Part shown: positions 13,606 through 14,809 of the stretch, piece by piece
How the letters are laid out: each line of letters begins with the position of its first letter
Position numbering within the stretch: the first letter of the stretch is position 1
Assembly (NCBI GenBank): GCA_027490555.1
Contig: JAIXXW010000194.1
Span: forward strand, 1 to 14,809
Direction: 5' to 3'
Length of the DNA stretch: 14,809 nt
From: Comamonadaceae bacterium
Lineage (GTDB): Bacteria; Pseudomonadota; Gammaproteobacteria; Burkholderiales; Burkholderiaceae_C
Position numbers and translations under genes: made by a program
Notes under the pieces: model-generated
The model's database searches: none
What the model was told of the DNA's origin: nothing
Seen by the model: only the letters and a program-made list of their open reading frames with translations

Positions 13606-14562
13606 GGCATGCTCGACGCGGTATTGGGCAGCATCGCCAAAGCGGGCGAGCACCTGAGCGCGACGGCGGCGGCTGACCGGGACCTCGCGGCCATCGCTCA
13701 TCAGGCAAACGGCACTGGCGGCGGTTCGCCGGACACTGACAACATGACCAGCAGCCACCCACCAGGACCGGTGCACGCGCAGGCCGTTTTCAGCAGTTTC
13801 GGATTCAACATCGGCCAATGCCCCCAGAATCAGCGCGCAACCGCGTGTAGTCCAGACACGCAGATACTGCAATTCGGAACGTACCGCGATGACGTCAGAG
13901 CCAAGTTCCGCTGGAAGTCGCTCACGCCAGGCCGCAGCTGCTGGCGTGGGCGAACTTGAGCCGATGATGGCCGGATTGACCTTGTCAGACAGCTGAGCCG
14001 CAGCCTGAAGCATCTCTTGACTCGGAGCACCCTCGCTGTTGCGCGTTTGTCCGTGCAGCAAAGGTGTCATCAGCCAGTGCAAACGGGGCAGGCAAATCAG
14101 TGCCCAGGCGGTGGTGACTGGACCGACAATGTCCAGGTATTCTTGGATCAGGGGGTGGATGCCGAGGCCGTTCGCGCTGTCCTCTTGGGCTCCGGCGGTG
14201 TAGCCCAGCCACCCCTCCATCAGACCCTCTCCGATCAACCAGTAGATGGGCGTGAGCACCACAGCGCCGAGCAAGCCCGACAACAAAACCAATGACCAGC
14301 AGGGTGCACGGCTTGCGCCAAAGCGCCCTGTGAGCAGGTGCAAAACCCACTGCAGGACGACCAGCCCAGAGGCAATCTGCAAGGTCCAAAACAGCACACG
14401 CATGGGCAGCGGTGCCGTGAAGCCGACGTCGGGCTCCAGCGTCAGCACGAGTGCCAGGAAAGTCAGACCGACGATCGTCAGATAGCGCAAGATGCCTTCA
14501 GGACCCGCCTGGTTTCTCACGCTTGTACTGGCTGATGAGGTGGAAAATTCAGTGGTACGCAT
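13573..14562 (-). CDS. Membrane-anchored LytTR-domain transcriptional regulator
   Basis: A 329-residue protein with four predicted membrane helices (about 24-42, 54-77, 87-111 and 144-166), a linker rich in Ser, Pro and Ala (about 170-212), and a C-terminal LytTR DNA-binding domain (about 216-308). The LytTR signature is visible as VIAVRSELQYLRVWTT followed by LRVHRSWWVAAGHV and PVSRRRRAQVLARF. LytTR domains usually follow a response-regulator receiver domain; here a membrane module replaces it, so it may sense a membrane-borne or small-molecule signal without a phosphorelay. No sensor kinase gene is adjacent. The gene is convergent with the outer-membrane protein and overlaps its last 33 bases. 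The start codon (14562-14560) lacks a clear ribosome site, so the exact start is uncertain. Confidence 0.86.
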   Translation of the reverse strand: MRTTEFSTSSASTSVRNQAGPEGILRYLTIVGLTFLALVLTLEPDVGFTAPLPMRVLFWTLQIASGLVVLQWVLHLLTGRFGASRAPCWSLVLLSGLLGAVVLTPIYWLIGEGLMEGWLGYTAGAQEDSANGLGIHPLIQEYLDIVGPVTTAWALICLPRLHWLMTPLLHGQTRNSEGAPSQEMLQAAAQLSDKVNPAIIGSSSPTPAAAAWRERLPAELGSDVIAVRSELQYLRVWTTRGCALILGALADVESETAENGLRVHRSWWVAAGHVVSVRRTAASAVCLMSDGREVPVSRRRRAQVLARFGDAAQYRVEHASKAVANTQLN

Positions 14563-14696
14563 GCTGGACGGAAAGCCAATGGTTGGGCGCTACAATTTCA
14601 AAAATACACCGAGTTGTGATTGTCTGAGTTTGTAGGCCCGGGCGTTACCATTTCACCTGAACCTCAGGCCCATTCCATTTTCAAATCGATTCCCCT

Positions 14697-14809
14697 ATGC
14701 GACGCCTGATTTTGCTGGGCACCTTGCTCACACTGCCTTGGCTGCAAGCCTGCACCGTCCTGGCCATCGCGGATGTGGCCGCTTCGACCGTGGTTTATGG
14801 CGTCAAAAC
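14697..14809 (+). CDS. 5' end of a small lipoprotein gene (partial, runs off the window)
   Basis: An open frame starts at ATG 14697 and stays open to the right edge, giving about 37 residues. It begins MRRLILLGTLLTLPWLQAC, a basic residue pair, a hydrophobic core and the lipobox LQAC, so the protein is probably cleaved before Cys19 and lipid-anchored in the envelope. The following TVLAIADVAASTVVYGVK resembles small proteobacterial lipoproteins with repeated hydrophobic alanine/valine stretches. No clear ribosome site is seen before the ATG. It is divergent from the LytTR regulator across 134 bp in which I see no convincing promoter. Confidence 0.65.
   Translation, partial: MRRLILLGTLLTLPWLQACTVLAIADVAASTVVYGVK

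Noticed and set aside
14591..14596. TACAAT resembling a -10 element upstream of the lipoprotein gene
   Set aside because: No -35-like hexamer lies at 16-18 bp spacing, and the distance to the ATG is about 100 nt, so a single hexamer is not enough to call a promoter.

Overview
The window is GC-rich, gene-dense bacterial DNA with no RNA gene, insertion sequence or CRISPR array that I can see. Codon use, the TRAP importer and the mix of LysR, LytTR and aromatic-catabolism genes suggest a betaproteobacterium of the order Burkholderiales, perhaps Comamonadaceae. That placement is inference; no marker gene is present.

Layout. Positions 3-170 hold the tail of an unidentified gene, followed by a strong hairpin (193-224) and an acyl-CoA dehydrogenase gene (282-1502). 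A NodD/FdeR-type LysR regulator (1530-2444, minus strand) converges on the dehydrogenase. It is divergent from a long plus-strand gene series that probably forms one operon or two coupled ones (2573-12769). This series encodes a three-part TRAP importer (dctP-dctQ-dctM type), an alpha/beta hydrolase with an N-terminal helical domain, a VOC-fold extradiol dioxygenase, a small Rieske protein, a single-component FAD monooxygenase, a cyclase-family metal hydrolase, a cupin, a fumarylacetoacetase-family hydrolase and an extended SDR dehydrogenase. Many junctions overlap or abut (3635-3640, 4182-4185, 8187-8190, 10161/10162, 11816-11819), which suggests translational coupling.

Together these genes read as an uptake and ring-cleavage pathway for an aromatic compound. 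The TRAP system imports an acid, the flavoprotein hydroxylates a ring, the extradiol enzyme opens it, and the C-C hydrolase, cyclase-family hydrolase and FAH-family enzyme break up the products. The LysR regulator would be the substrate-responsive activator, with a candidate LysR box about 65 bp upstream of a candidate start site. Gene content and the NodD-like regulator recall the fde (naringenin degradation) operon of Herbaspirillum seropedicae. The TRAP importer at the head of the operon suggests the substrate may instead be a smaller aromatic or phenolic acid. The substrate cannot be read from the sequence.

After a putative terminator (12873-12897), an unrelated right-hand region carries a small outer-membrane beta-barrel gene (12925-13605). 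A membrane-anchored LytTR regulator (13573-14562, minus strand) overlaps it tail to tail. The window ends in the start of a lipoprotein gene (14697 onward).
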